A stretch of 64,000 nt of DNA from Haemophilus haemolyticus_M (GCF_003490935.1 NZ_QQGD01000001.1:386726-450725), one strand, 5' to 3'; shown: positions 1 through 7,845, counted from the stretch's first letter. Notes: generated by a model not told the origin, from the sequence alone. Numbers and translations are program-made.

Positions 1-162
1 CGCGTAAATATTGTGCCTGATATACATACTCGTGAGCCAGTAGAAACTCAAAAAACTCCAGCAGAAGAATATCATCGCCCGCTGGATAAACCTATCACAG
101 ATCGTTTAGAAGCATTTAAGAAAAACAGTTTCTTTAATCCTGCGCAACGTGAAGAGAATTAA
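1..162 (+). CDS. ftsZ: Cell division protein FtsZ, C-terminal end only (partial)
   Basis: The frame is open from base 1 and ends at TAA 160-162, giving the last 53 residues of a protein that begins outside the window. The identification rests on position (directly before lpxC, as in the dcw cluster of gamma-proteobacteria) and on a charged, low-complexity tail ending NPAQREEN that I associate with Haemophilus FtsZ. FtsZ is the tubulin-like GTPase that builds the division ring. The usual FtsZ C-terminal peptide (D-x-P-x-F-L-R type), which binds FtsA and ZipA, is not visible; the tail has instead a stretch around TDRLEAFKKNSFF. The GTPase domain lies outside the window, so the assignment is by context. 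Confidence 0.75.
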   Translation, partial: RVNIVPDIHTREPVETQKTPAEEYHRPLDKPITDRLEAFKKNSFFNPAQREEN

Positions 163-205
163 TTTAATTGGTTTTGAGAAATACCTGGAATATTAAGGTA
201 GTAGA

Positions 206-1123
206 ATGATTAAACAAAGAACATTAAAACAAAGTATTAAAGTAACAGGTGTTGGTTTACATAGCGGTAAGAAAGTGACTTTAACGTTACGTCCAGCTAT
301 GCCAAACACTGGTGTTGTTTACTATCGTACAGATTTAAATCCTGCAGTGGCATTCCCTGCTGATCCTAATTCCGTACGTGATACAATGCTTTGCACTGCA
401 TTAATTAATGAGCAAGGTGTGCGCATTTCTACTGTTGAACATTTAAATGCCGCATTATCGGGCCTTGGTATTGATAATATCATTATTGAGGTTGATGCGC
501 CTGAGATTCCTATTATGGATGGTAGCGCGAGTCCGTTTATCTATTTGTTGTTAGATGCAGGAATTGAAGAACAAAATGCACCTAAGAAATTTATTCGTAT
601 TAAAGAATATGTTCGAGTTGAAGATGGTGATAAATGGGCTGAATTTAAACCTTACAATGGTTTCCGTTTAGATTTCACTATTGATTTTGATCATCCTGCT
701 ATTGGCAAAAATGTTTGTAATTATGTCATGGATTTCTCTGCTCAAGCATTTGTTCATCAAATTAGCCGAGCAAGAACGTTTGGTTTTATGAAAGATATAG
801 AATATCTTCAATCTCAAGGTTTAGCATTAGGTGGTAGTCTTGATAATGCTATTGTTCTTGATGATTATAGAATTTTAAATGAAGATGGCTTACGCTTTAA
901 AGATGAACTTGTTCGTCATAAAATGTTAGATGCAATTGGCGATCTTTATATGGCTGGTTATAACATTATTGGTGATTTTAAGGCTTATAAGTCTGGTCAT
1001 GGTTTAAATAACAAGTTAATACGTGCTGTATTAGCAAATCAAGAAGCGTGGGAATTCGTAACTTTCGAAGATAAAGAACAAGTACCGCAAGGATATGTTG
1101 CGCCTGTTCAAGTATTTATCTAA
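206..1123 (+). CDS. lpxC: UDP-3-O-acyl-N-acetylglucosamine deacetylase
   Basis: LpxC removes the acetyl group from UDP-3-O-acyl-GlcNAc, the committed step of lipid A synthesis, in the cytoplasm. The protein is 305 residues, the same length as E. coli LpxC. The metal and catalytic residues are present: Glu78-His79 in TVEHLNAAL, the HKMLDAIGDL motif (zinc His and Asp near 238 and 242), and the late catalytic His in SGHGLNNK. GLHSGK lies near the N terminus. It follows ftsZ by 43 bp, the standard end of the division/cell-wall cluster, and is closed by a hairpin terminator at 1138-1176. In E. coli the amount of LpxC is controlled by FtsH proteolysis; nothing in the DNA speaks to that here. Confidence 0.97.
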   Translation: MIKQRTLKQSIKVTGVGLHSGKKVTLTLRPAMPNTGVVYYRTDLNPAVAFPADPNSVRDTMLCTALINEQGVRISTVEHLNAALSGLGIDNIIIEVDAPEIPIMDGSASPFIYLLLDAGIEEQNAPKKFIRIKEYVRVEDGDKWAEFKPYNGFRLDFTIDFDHPAIGKNVCNYVMDFSAQAFVHQISRARTFGFMKDIEYLQSQGLALGGSLDNAIVLDDYRILNEDGLRFKDELVRHKMLDAIGDLYMAGYNIIGDFKAYKSGHGLNNKLIRAVLANQEAWEFVTFEDKEQVPQGYVAPVQVFI

Positions 1124-1137
1124 TCATTTTATTTTTG

Positions 1138-1176
1138 AAAAAGCTATATTTCTGCTAAGAAGTATAGCTTTTTTAT
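1138..1176 (+). terminator. Intrinsic terminator of lpxC
   Basis: An 11-bp stem (1138-1148 with 1163-1173, AAAAAGCTATA/TATAGCTTTTT) with a 14-nt loop runs into a T-rich tract 15 bases after the lpxC stop codon. Confidence 0.85.
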
Positions 1177-1182
1177 TTTCAT

Positions 1183-1220
1183 CGCACTTTAAATGACTAA
1201 TGCCTTAAAGTGCGGTTTAT
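1183..1220 (+). repeat. Inverted uptake-signal pair before pheA, possible terminator or attenuator
   Basis: CGCACTTTAA (1183-1192) is exactly complementary to TTAAAGTGCG (1205-1214), with a 12-nt loop, and is followed by a T-rich stretch. The right arm contains an exact uptake-signal core (1208-1216). It sits 33 bases before the pheA start, so transcription entering from upstream would meet it. It could simply be a second lpxC terminator. Confidence 0.55.
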
Positions 1221-1247
1221 TTTTCTTATTTTTTATAAGGGGATGCT

Positions 1248-2405
1248 ATGAAGCTAGAATTATCTGAAATTCGCCAACAAATTACGCAAATAGATCGTAG
1301 TTTATTAAAATTGCTTTCTGAGCGTCATCGTTTAGCTTTCGATGTAGTGAGAAGTAAAGAGATCTCGCAAAAAGCTTTACGTGATGTAGAGCGAGAGCAG
1401 CAACTTTTACAAGAATTAGTTCAATTTTCAGAAAATGAGAATTATCAACTTGAACCACAATATATCACTTCAATTTTCCAAAAAATCATTGAAGATTCAG
1501 TATTGACACAGCAAGTCTATTTGCAGAATAAACTTAATGAACAACGTAATCAAAATTTACATATTGCTTTTTTAGGTAAGAGAGGTTCTTATTCAAATTT
1601 AGCTGCACGTAATTATGCTGCTCGTTATCAAAAACAATTTGTAGAACTAGGATGTCAGTCTTTTGAGCAAGTATTTGAAAAAGTGCAAAATGGTGAAGCA
1701 GATTTTGGCGTATTGCCTTTAGAAAATACAACATCAGGCGCTATTAATGAGGTCTATGATTTGCTCCAGCATACTGACTTATCATTGGTAGGCGAGCTCG
1801 CTTATCCAATTCAGCATTGTGTTTTGGTAAATGGCACGACTGAATTAAGTGAAATCGATACTTTATATAGTCATCCTCAAGTGATTCAACAATGTAGTCA
1901 ATTTATACATAGTCTTGATCGAGTACATATTGAGTATTGTGAAAGTAGCTCCCATGCAATGCAACTTATTGCAAGTTTAAATAAGCCGAATATTGCGGCA
2001 TTAGGGAATGAAGATGGTGGTAAATTGTATGGACTTAGTGTATTAAAAACTAATATTGCTAATCAAGAGAACAATATTACGCGTTTTATTGTCGTTGCTA
2101 GAGAACAGCGTGAGGTTTCACCACAGATACCGGCAAAAACATTATTGCTAATGACAACTTCACAGCAAATTGGCTCATTAGTTGATGCACTTTTAGTTTT
2201 CAAAAAACATCAAATTAATATGACGAAATTAGAGTCTCGTCCAATTTATGGGAAACCTTGGGAAGAAATGTTTTATCTCGAAATAGAAGCGAATATCCAT
2301 CATCCTGATATTCAGCAAGCGTTGGAAGAGTTAAAGAATTGTAGTAATTATTTAAAGATTTTAGGTTGCTATCCTAGCGAGATTGTAAAACCAGTTAATT
2401 TATAA
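1248..2405 (+). CDS. pheA: Bifunctional chorismate mutase / prephenate dehydratase
   Basis: The P-protein converts chorismate to prephenate and then to phenylpyruvate, feeding phenylalanine synthesis in the cytoplasm. The 385-residue length matches E. coli PheA. An AroQ-type chorismate mutase helix bundle occupies about residues 1-90 (IRQQITQIDRSLLKLLSERH). The prephenate dehydratase domain follows from about 103 (FLGKRGSYSN, PLENTTSGAINEVY, and the catalytic Thr in NNITRF). A C-terminal ACT domain has the ESRP motif that binds phenylalanine for feedback inhibition. The start is set by the purine-rich site AAGGGG 5 bases before ATG. It is transcribed alone and converges on the rapZ operon at a shared terminator. 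Confidence 0.96.
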   Translation: MKLELSEIRQQITQIDRSLLKLLSERHRLAFDVVRSKEISQKALRDVEREQQLLQELVQFSENENYQLEPQYITSIFQKIIEDSVLTQQVYLQNKLNEQRNQNLHIAFLGKRGSYSNLAARNYAARYQKQFVELGCQSFEQVFEKVQNGEADFGVLPLENTTSGAINEVYDLLQHTDLSLVGELAYPIQHCVLVNGTTELSEIDTLYSHPQVIQQCSQFIHSLDRVHIEYCESSSHAMQLIASLNKPNIAALGNEDGGKLYGLSVLKTNIANQENNITRFIVVAREQREVSPQIPAKTLLLMTTSQQIGSLVDALLVFKKHQINMTKLESRPIYGKPWEEMFYLEIEANIHHPDIQQALEELKNCSNYLKILGCYPSEIVKPVNL

Positions 2406-2406
2406 G

Positions 2407-2443
2407 AAAGTGCGGTCAATAAAATTATGTTTGACCGCACTTT
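2407..2443. terminator. Bidirectional terminator made of two facing uptake signals (pheA/rapZ)
   Basis: AAAGTGCGGTCAA (2407-2419) pairs perfectly with TTGACCGCACTTT (2431-2443), 13 bp with an 11-nt loop. It is followed by Ts on the plus strand, and it separates two convergent genes. Confidence 0.9.
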
Positions 2444-2445
2444 TT

Positions 2446-3303
2446 TTATGCTTTTTTATTTCGTTCTAAAGATTTATGCTGAATCTGGACGATTTTCCCT
2501 TTAGCTTGAAAATATTCGCCTAACTGCTGTGCAATATAAACGGATCGGTGTTTTCCCCCTGTACACCCAATGGCAATGGTTAAATAGCTACGATTGTTTT
2601 TTTCTAACATAGGCAACCAAGTATCAATATAGTTACGAGTGAGGTAGATAAATTCATTTACCTGCGTGTGACTATTCAGAAATTCTGCTACTGGCGCATC
2701 TAATCCTGTCATTGGGCGTAATGTTGGATCCCAATGCGGGTTAGGTAAGAAACGTACATCGAAAACATAATCAGCATCTAAAGGAATTCCATATTTAAAG
2801 CCAAAAGATTCAACAACGATTTTTAGTTCTTTATCACTATTTCCTCGTAAAAATTCGCGTAGGCGTTCCGCAAGGGTATGAGTAGAAAGATGAGTGGTAT
2901 CAATAATAAAGTTTGTGTGTTGAATTAATGGCTCAAGGTAGCGATATTCTTCATCTATTGCTGCTTCAAGAGATAGATCTTTCAAGGAAAGTGGGTGCAG
3001 ACGGCGTGAATCGCTATAACGACGAATCAATGTGCCACGATCTGTTTCAAGGAAAATAATCTTTAATTGATGATATTTTTGTAAGGTATTTAGAGTTTGT
3101 TCAAGAGTATTGACTGAATTAGGAATATTACGAATATCAAGACTGATTGCGACCGAAGATTGGGATTGGGATAGAATATCAGTCAATTGAGGAAGTAAAT
3201 CCAGAGGAATATTATCAACACAATAATATCCAGCGTCTTCTAATGCCCGTAAGGCTACGGATTTTCCTGCACCAGAACGTCCACTAATAATGATAATTTC
3301 CAT
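2446..3303 (-). CDS. rapZ: RNase adapter protein RapZ (nucleotide-binding)
   Basis: RapZ binds GlmZ/GlmY-type small RNAs and in E. coli guides RNase E to GlmZ to tune glucosamine-6-phosphate synthase. The start is at 3303 (MEIIIISGRSG) because a strong GGGAGG ribosome site lies 4 bases upstream; this gives 285 residues, against 284 in E. coli. The open frame extends 30 codons further upstream into ptsN but aligns with nothing. There is an N-terminal P-loop GRSGAGKS (residues 8-15). The C-terminal RNA-binding half has VFDVRFLPNPHWDP and the GCTGGKHRSVYIAQ motif. It is the last gene of the lpt-ptsN-rapZ run, 16 bp after ptsN, as in enterobacteria. Whether this organism has the GlmY/GlmZ RNAs cannot be seen here. 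Confidence 0.94.
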   Translation of the reverse strand: MEIIIISGRSGAGKSVALRALEDAGYYCVDNIPLDLLPQLTDILSQSQSSVAISLDIRNIPNSVNTLEQTLNTLQKYHQLKIIFLETDRGTLIRRYSDSRRLHPLSLKDLSLEAAIDEEYRYLEPLIQHTNFIIDTTHLSTHTLAERLREFLRGNSDKELKIVVESFGFKYGIPLDADYVFDVRFLPNPHWDPTLRPMTGLDAPVAEFLNSHTQVNEFIYLTRNYIDTWLPMLEKNNRSYLTIAIGCTGGKHRSVYIAQQLGEYFQAKGKIVQIQHKSLERNKKA

Positions 3304-3319
3304 AATTCCTCCCTTTAAA

Positions 3320-3814
3320 TTATTCTTGGGTTTCTTCAGGCGAACTTTCGGCTCTATCTGCAATCTCAAAAACTTGCCAAATTTCATCCGCACTTTTGGC
3401 TGAACGTAATTGTTTTAACATATTTTTATCGGTAAGTTTTTCGATTAATGATGCCAATATAGGGATGTATGTTTCGCACTGATTCTCTGGAATAAGTATA
3501 GCAAAAATTAAATCTACAGGTTTACCATCAAGCGAATCATAATTAATGGGGGTATTCAATTGCATAAACGTGGCAATTGCTTTGTCACATACCTCAAGAG
3601 GAATTTTCGCCTTAGGCATTGCTATGCCATTGCCTAGTCCTGAGTTCCCCAGCTTTTCGCGCTCAAAAAGGGATTCAAAGCACGCTTGCTCACCTTTATC
3701 ACAGTGAAGTTTTTCTTCTACAAAATGTGCGATAGATTCAAATAATCGTTTTTTGCTAGAAAAACTAACGCCCTGACGAATATTCTCAGGGCTTAATAGT
3801 TCAGTTATTTTCAT
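3320..3814 (-). CDS. ptsN: PTS IIA-Ntr-family protein lacking the phosphorylated histidine
   Basis: By family and position (after lptB, before rapZ) this is PtsN, the IIA-like terminal protein of the nitrogen phosphotransferase chain, which regulates potassium transport and other processes. The 164 residues match the usual length, and REKLGNSGLGNGIAMP reproduces the active-site loop. However, the residue after that proline, the phosphorylated His in E. coli (GIAIPHGK), is Lys68 here (GIAMPKAK; codon AAG read directly). The rest of the fold (ATFMQLNTPINYDSLDGKPVDLIFAI) is well conserved, so the gene is not decaying. The protein probably cannot be phosphorylated at the canonical site and may act only through binding. 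It starts 2 bp from the lptB stop. Confidence 0.93.
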   Translation of the reverse strand: MKITELLSPENIRQGVSFSSKKRLFESIAHFVEEKLHCDKGEQACFESLFEREKLGNSGLGNGIAMPKAKIPLEVCDKAIATFMQLNTPINYDSLDGKPVDLIFAILIPENQCETYIPILASLIEKLTDKNMLKQLRSAKSADEIWQVFEIADRAESSPEETQE

Positions 3815-3816
3815 TT

Positions 3817-4542
3817 TTATAATTTGAATTGTTCGCCAAGATAAATGCGTTTAACGTGTTCATCGTTCATAACTTGTTCTGGTGTGCCTGTTGCGATAAT
3901 TTTACCTTCGCCAACAATATAAGCGCGTTCACATACATCAAGTGTTTCACGTACATTATGATCGGTAATCAAAACGCCTAATCCTCGGTTACGTAAGTCG
4001 GTGATAATTTTCTTAATATCGCTCACAGAAATTGGATCTACACCAGCAAATGGCTCATCTAATAGAATAAACTTGGGATTTGCAGCTAATGCTCGTGCAA
4101 TTTCAACTCGACGGCGTTCACCTCCAGATAATGACTGACCTAAACTATCCCGAATATGGCCAATATTAAATTCCTCAATCAACTCATCAGCTTTTTCTCT
4201 ACGTTGTTGAGAGGTTAAATCTTTGCGTATTTCTAATACAGCCATTAGATTTTCGTATACAGTCAAACGGCGAAAAATAGAGGCTTCTTGTGGCAAATAA
4301 CCGATTCCACGTTGCGCACGATTATGCATTGGGAGCAAACTAATGTTTTCTCCGTCAATAATAATTTTGCCTTGATCTTGGCGAACTAACCCGACAACCA
4401 TGTAGAAGGTTGTTGTTTTCCCAGCACCGTTTGGTCCGAGCAAACCGACAATTTCATTAGAGTTTACAGTTAAACTTACATCCGAAACAACTTTACGGCT
4501 TTTATAGCTCTTCGCTAAATTTTCAGCAGTCAGAATTGACAT
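3817..4542 (-). CDS. lptB: LPS export ATPase LptB
   Basis: LptB is the cytoplasmic ATPase that, with LptF/LptG, powers extraction of lipopolysaccharide from the inner membrane and its passage over the Lpt bridge. It has 241 residues with all ABC motifs: Walker A GPNGAGKTT near 36-44, signature LSGGERRR near 138, Walker B ILLDEPFAGVDP, and the switch His in ITDHNVRE. The gene lies 3 bp downstream of lptA in the lptC-lptA-lptB run, the usual arrangement. lptF/lptG are not in the window. Confidence 0.96.
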   Translation of the reverse strand: MSILTAENLAKSYKSRKVVSDVSLTVNSNEIVGLLGPNGAGKTTTFYMVVGLVRQDQGKIIIDGENISLLPMHNRAQRGIGYLPQEASIFRRLTVYENLMAVLEIRKDLTSQQRREKADELIEEFNIGHIRDSLGQSLSGGERRRVEIARALAANPKFILLDEPFAGVDPISVSDIKKIITDLRNRGLGVLITDHNVRETLDVCERAYIVGEGKIIATGTPEQVMNDEHVKRIYLGEQFKL

Positions 4543-4545
4543 AAA

Positions 4546-5064
4546 TTACTTCCCTTTAGCTTGTTGTAATTGCGATGGAATAAGGACTGTTGTTACACGT
4601 GATTTTCCATTGCCATTAGCTTTAAGTTGCTGTTTTTTCACATCGTAGGTAATCAGTTGTCCATTAATCTTACTATCAAGTTGCTTTAATTCAGCATTGT
4701 CAGTTAATGTCAAAAATTCAGTACCAAGATCATAGTGAACTTTGTTTGCTTTCCCATCCACTGGCTTACCATTATCTAGCTGTTGATGGAATGTCACTGG
4801 AGTACCAAATGCTTCTACGGTTTCTTTTTTACCTGAATTTTCAGGTGGGCGCGTAATGACAACTTTATTTGCCTTGATTAAAATTGAACCCTGAGTAATT
4901 GAAACGTTATCAGTAAAAGTGACAACACTTTTTTCCATATCTAATGATTGATTATCGGAAACAATGTTAATTGGTTGATTCGTATCATCTTTCAATGCGA
5001 AAGCAGAGAAAGAGGTCATGATTAATGCCGCGAGTAAAATAATTTTATTGTTTATTAATTTCAT
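4546..5064 (-). CDS. lptA: LPS transport periplasmic bridge protein LptA
   Basis: LptA forms the periplasmic beta-jellyroll bridge carrying LPS from LptC to LptD at the outer membrane. The 172-residue protein starts with a signal peptide (positively charged start, hydrophobic core, FSAFA cleavage context near residue 23). It continues with the OstA/LptA repeats (TFTDNVSITQGSILIKANKVVI, where the fold binds lipid A). The start overlaps the end of lptC by 20 bp, which points to translational coupling. The C terminus is lysine-rich. Confidence 0.93.
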   Translation of the reverse strand: MKLINNKIILLAALIMTSFSAFALKDDTNQPINIVSDNQSLDMEKSVVTFTDNVSITQGSILIKANKVVITRPPENSGKKETVEAFGTPVTFHQQLDNGKPVDGKANKVHYDLGTEFLTLTDNAELKQLDSKINGQLITYDVKKQQLKANGNGKSRVTTVLIPSQLQQAKGK

Positions 5065-5653
5065 AATATGTTTTTACCTGTTCTTTTAATGTTGCAATTT
5101 GTTGACGTAGATTGCCAACCATTTTTAAGCCTGTTGAGTTAAAATTTTGTCCGTTTATTTTCACCATTGTATCTGATGAAATATCTTGAGTTTTTAAGTT
5201 AACCTCTGCAACTTGTGTTTCGATTCGCTGTAAACGAGAAGTCGGTTCTAAACTTTCAGCAATGACATCACCCTCTAAATAAAGCATTTCATCTTTCGTC
5301 AATTTGGCTTTTTTTGCGCTAAGTTTCCAACTTTGTGATTCTAATAATTTTGCTGAATTATTTGATTTTTCAGCATTATTAGATGTAGAGACATCGAATA
5401 AGTACACCAAAGGTATTTCAAACTCAGTATGGCCATCAGCTGTATAATGTTTTACTTTGTCTGCGGTCGAAAGATATTGTTTCTTACCTTCAGGGGAAAA
5501 CACCGTAGTTTCCATTTTATTTCCGATATAATCTGGACTATCTGTTTTTTTTACTAAGTTTGACAAATCAGGTTTATCGCTATTTAAAGAATAAAACCAT
5601 CCCAGAGAGCCGATAGCGATAAGACCTAAAATTACATTCCAACGAATATTCAT
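5045..5653 (-). CDS. lptC: LPS export system inner-membrane protein LptC
   Basis: LptC is a bitopic inner-membrane protein that receives LPS from LptB2FG and hands it to LptA. The 202-residue product has one N-terminal membrane segment (VILGLIAIGSLGWFYSL, about residues 7-23) followed by a periplasmic OstA-like domain (KKAKLTKDEMLYLEGDVIAE). It overlaps lptA by 20 bp and is the first gene of the lptCAB run. kdsC, which often precedes it in enterobacteria, is absent; darP lies upstream instead. Confidence 0.92.
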   Translation of the reverse strand: MNIRWNVILGLIAIGSLGWFYSLNSDKPDLSNLVKKTDSPDYIGNKMETTVFSPEGKKQYLSTADKVKHYTADGHTEFEIPLVYLFDVSTSNNAEKSNNSAKLLESQSWKLSAKKAKLTKDEMLYLEGDVIAESLEPTSRLQRIETQVAEVNLKTQDISSDTMVKINGQNFNSTGLKMVGNLRQQIATLKEQVKTYYEINKQ

Positions 5654-5701
5654 ATTTTTAAATTTGTTACTCGAAAAGTGCGGATAAAAATTTAATATTT
5701 T

Positions 5702-6238
5702 TTAATCTTCTAACATCAATGCTTTGAGCATTTGATAAATTTCTCGATAGGCTTTCGATGGTTTATTTTGCTCACGTTCTTTTTGTGCTGAACGAATAAG
5801 ATTACGTAGTTGTTGACGATCTACATCGGGATAATCATTGAATAAATCGGTTAGCGCCACATCACCTTTTTCTACTAATTCATCCCGCACTTTTTCGATT
5901 TTGTGCAGCATAGCCTGCTGTTGGTTATGTTTATTTTCGATTTTATCTAATGCTTCACGAATAGGCTCAACATCAATTCCTCGAAATAATTTTCCGATAT
6001 ACTGTAATTGACGGCGACGAGCTTCTTTTTGTAAACGTTGTGCAAGTTCAATGGCATCAAGTAAGGATTCATCAAGTGGGATTTTCGCAAGATTAGCTTT
6101 GGTTAAATTTACAATCTTTTCACCAAGTTGTTTTAAGTCTTCAGCATCTCGTTTGATTTCGCTTTTACTTACCCAAATAATTTCTTCTTGGTCTTCATTT
6201 TCCCAATCGAAAGCTTCTTTTTTCTTACGTTTCGCCAT
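5702..6238 (-). CDS. darP: DarP/YjgA family ribosome-associated protein
   Basis: The 178-residue protein aligns in memory with E. coli YjgA (DarP), a factor that promotes late 50S subunit assembly around the peptidyl-transferase centre. Hallmarks are EIIWVSKSEIKRDAEDLKQLG near the N terminus, the RRRQLQYIGKL segment, and PDVDRQQLRNLIRSAQKE near the C terminus. I place the start at ATG 6238 because GAGAGA lies immediately upstream; an in-frame TTG at 6250 would add four residues but coincides with that ribosome site. The product is highly charged, with no membrane segment. It lies 48 bp upstream of lptC and is divergent from tldE. Confidence 0.9.
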   Translation of the reverse strand: MAKRKKKEAFDWENEDQEEIIWVSKSEIKRDAEDLKQLGEKIVNLTKANLAKIPLDESLLDAIELAQRLQKEARRRQLQYIGKLFRGIDVEPIREALDKIENKHNQQQAMLHKIEKVRDELVEKGDVALTDLFNDYPDVDRQQLRNLIRSAQKEREQNKPSKAYREIYQMLKALMLED

Positions 6239-6326
6239 AATTTCTCTCAACTAAAATTTGGCGCGTATTTTAGCACAAAGTTTCAAAATAATATAAAATG
6301 TGACAAATTTTTAATGGGAAAAAATA

Positions 6327-7682
6327 ATGAAAATAGCCGAAAATCAAACCGCACTTTTGAAAGCTCAAGAACAAGAATTACGTCAAGCAGTCAGCTTTGC
6401 TATTGAATTAGCAACAAAATCGGGCGCAAGTGCAGAAGTCGCTGTCACTAAAGTGAGCGGATTGTCAGTATCTACACGCTTGCAAGAAATTGAAAATGTT
6501 GAATTTACTAATGATGGTGCATTGGGGATCTCCGTTTATGTGGGACAACAAAAAGGCAATGCATCAACATCAGATTTAAGTGAAGGTGCAATTCGAAACG
6601 CAGTGGAAGCCGCACTTGCTATTGCAAAATACACTTCACCCGATGATTGCACAGGTCTTGCGGATAAGGATTTAATGGCTTTTGATGCGCCTGATTTAGA
6701 GCTTTATCATGCTGCTGATGTGAATGTTGATAAAGCAACAGAACTTGCACTTCAGGCTGAAAAGGCGGCTTTAGAGGTGGATGAACGCATTATAAACAGT
6801 AATGGTGCAAGTTTTAATTCACATACAGGCGTGAAAGTGTATGGAAATAGCCATGGCATGTTGCAAAGTTATTTATCAAGCCGTTATTCCTTATCTTGTT
6901 CGGTTATTGGTGGAGTAGAAGATGCCTTAGAAAATGATTATGAATACACAATTTCTCGTGAATTTGACAAACTTCAATCGCCAATTTGGGTTGGCGAAAA
7001 TTGTGCAAAGAAGGTCGTTTCTCGTTTAAATCCTCAAAAACTTAGTACACGAGAAGTGCCAGTTATTTTCTTAAATGATGTTGCAACTGGTCTTATTTCT
7101 CACTTTGCCGCTGCAATAAGTGGTGGCAGTTTATATAGAAAATCGAGTTTCTTGCTCGATCATTTAGGTAAACAGGTCTTACCTGATTGGTTCAATATCA
7201 GTGAGAGACCACATTTATTACGCCGTTTGGCTTCAACGCCTTTTGATAGTGAAGGTGTTCGTACCCAAGATCGTGAAATTGTTGAAGGTGGGATATTACA
7301 AACTTATTTAGTGACAAGTTACAGTGGTAAAAAACTCGGTATGCCAAGCACTGGTCATGCTGGTGGAATTCACAACTGGCTTGTTAAGCCAAATTTGGCT
7401 GGTGGATTGACCGCACTTTTACGTCAAATGGGAACTGGATTGTTAGTAACGGATGTCATGGGACAAGGTGTCAATATTGTTACAGGCGATTATTCGCGTG
7501 GTGCATCGGGTTTTTGGGTGGAAAATGGTGAAATTCAATATCCAGTCGCCGAAATTACTATTGCGGGGCAATTGCAAGATATGTTGAAGAATATGGTTGC
7601 TGTAGCGGATGATATAGAGCATCGTTCTAACATCCAAACTGGTTCTATTTTGTTAGATAAGATGAAAATTTCAGGAAATTAA
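6327..7682 (+). CDS. pmbA: TldE/PmbA family metalloprotease-complex subunit
   Basis: TldE (PmbA) is the non-catalytic partner of TldD. The heterodimer degrades unfolded peptides and in E. coli matures microcin B17 and removes the CcdA antitoxin. The 451 residues match the family length. The C-terminal part contains GGSLYRKSSFLLDHLG, STGHAGGIHNWLV and GASGFWVENGEIQYPVAEITIAG, all typical of the TldD/E fold. The zinc motif HExxxH of TldD is not present, which supports TldE over TldD. tldD is not in the window. Two exact uptake signals lie inside (6348, 7410). It is followed by the small-RNA locus, so hpt is not part of its operon. Confidence 0.94.
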   Translation: MKIAENQTALLKAQEQELRQAVSFAIELATKSGASAEVAVTKVSGLSVSTRLQEIENVEFTNDGALGISVYVGQQKGNASTSDLSEGAIRNAVEAALAIAKYTSPDDCTGLADKDLMAFDAPDLELYHAADVNVDKATELALQAEKAALEVDERIINSNGASFNSHTGVKVYGNSHGMLQSYLSSRYSLSCSVIGGVEDALENDYEYTISREFDKLQSPIWVGENCAKKVVSRLNPQKLSTREVPVIFLNDVATGLISHFAAAISGGSLYRKSSFLLDHLGKQVLPDWFNISERPHLLRRLASTPFDSEGVRTQDREIVEGGILQTYLVTSYSGKKLGMPSTGHAGGIHNWLVKPNLAGGLTALLRQMGTGLLVTDVMGQGVNIVTGDYSRGASGFWVENGEIQYPVAEITIAGQLQDMLKNMVAVADDIEHRSNIQTGSILLDKMKISGN

Positions 7683-7696
7683 AAAATATTTTTAAA

Positions 7697-7716
7697 ATTG
7701 AGAATTATTCTTATTG
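7697..7716 (+). promoter_or_regulatory. Candidate Fur box over a small-RNA promoter
   Basis: TTGAGAATTATTCTTATTG resembles the 19-bp Fur consensus and shares TTGAGAATTATT with the site upstream of hitA (49741-49760, minus). It overlaps a -35 TTGACA (7713-7718), which is followed by TACTAT (7735-7740) at a 16-bp spacing. Binding of Fe-Fur here would block the promoter. Confidence 0.7.
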
Positions 7717-7746
7717 ACATTAACTAAATGTCTGCTACTATACGCA

Positions 7747-7845
7747 CATCTGTTAAGCGATTGCAGGTTGCTCCAACAGGTAGAGTAGAAAGTAAATTCG
7801 TTAGGGTTCAAAAAGGCTGAAGGTTTAAACTTCAGCCTTTTTTTT
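7747..7845 (+). ncRNA. Candidate iron-regulated small RNA (HrrF/RyhB-like in behaviour)
   Basis: A promoter (TTGACA 7713-7718, 16-bp spacer, TACTAT 7735-7740) predicts a start near 7747. A strong intrinsic terminator ends at about 7845, giving a transcript of roughly 95-100 nt with no credible reading frame. The promoter carries a Fur box, so the RNA should be made under iron starvation. The body contains GTTGCTCCAACAGGTAG and GTAGAAAGTAAATTC as possible single-stranded pairing segments. H. influenzae has a described Fur-regulated small RNA called HrrF; this locus fits that description, but I cannot confirm from memory that it is the same gene. The next gene, hpt, starts 48 bp after the terminator. 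Confidence 0.7.
7811..7845 (+). terminator. Intrinsic terminator of the candidate small RNA
   Basis: AGGCTGAAG (7814-7822) pairs with CTTCAGCCT (7830-7838), extended by AAA/TTT pairs, with a 7-nt loop and a run of eight or more Ts to 7845. Confidence 0.93.

Noticed and set aside
1193..1267. A 24-codon frame with Phe-Phe-Leu-Phe-Phe just before pheA, suggestive of a pheL-type leader peptide
   Set aside because: It has no ribosome site, its Phe codons lie after the hairpin rather than before it, and it runs into pheA out of frame. The Phe codons follow from the T-rich tract.
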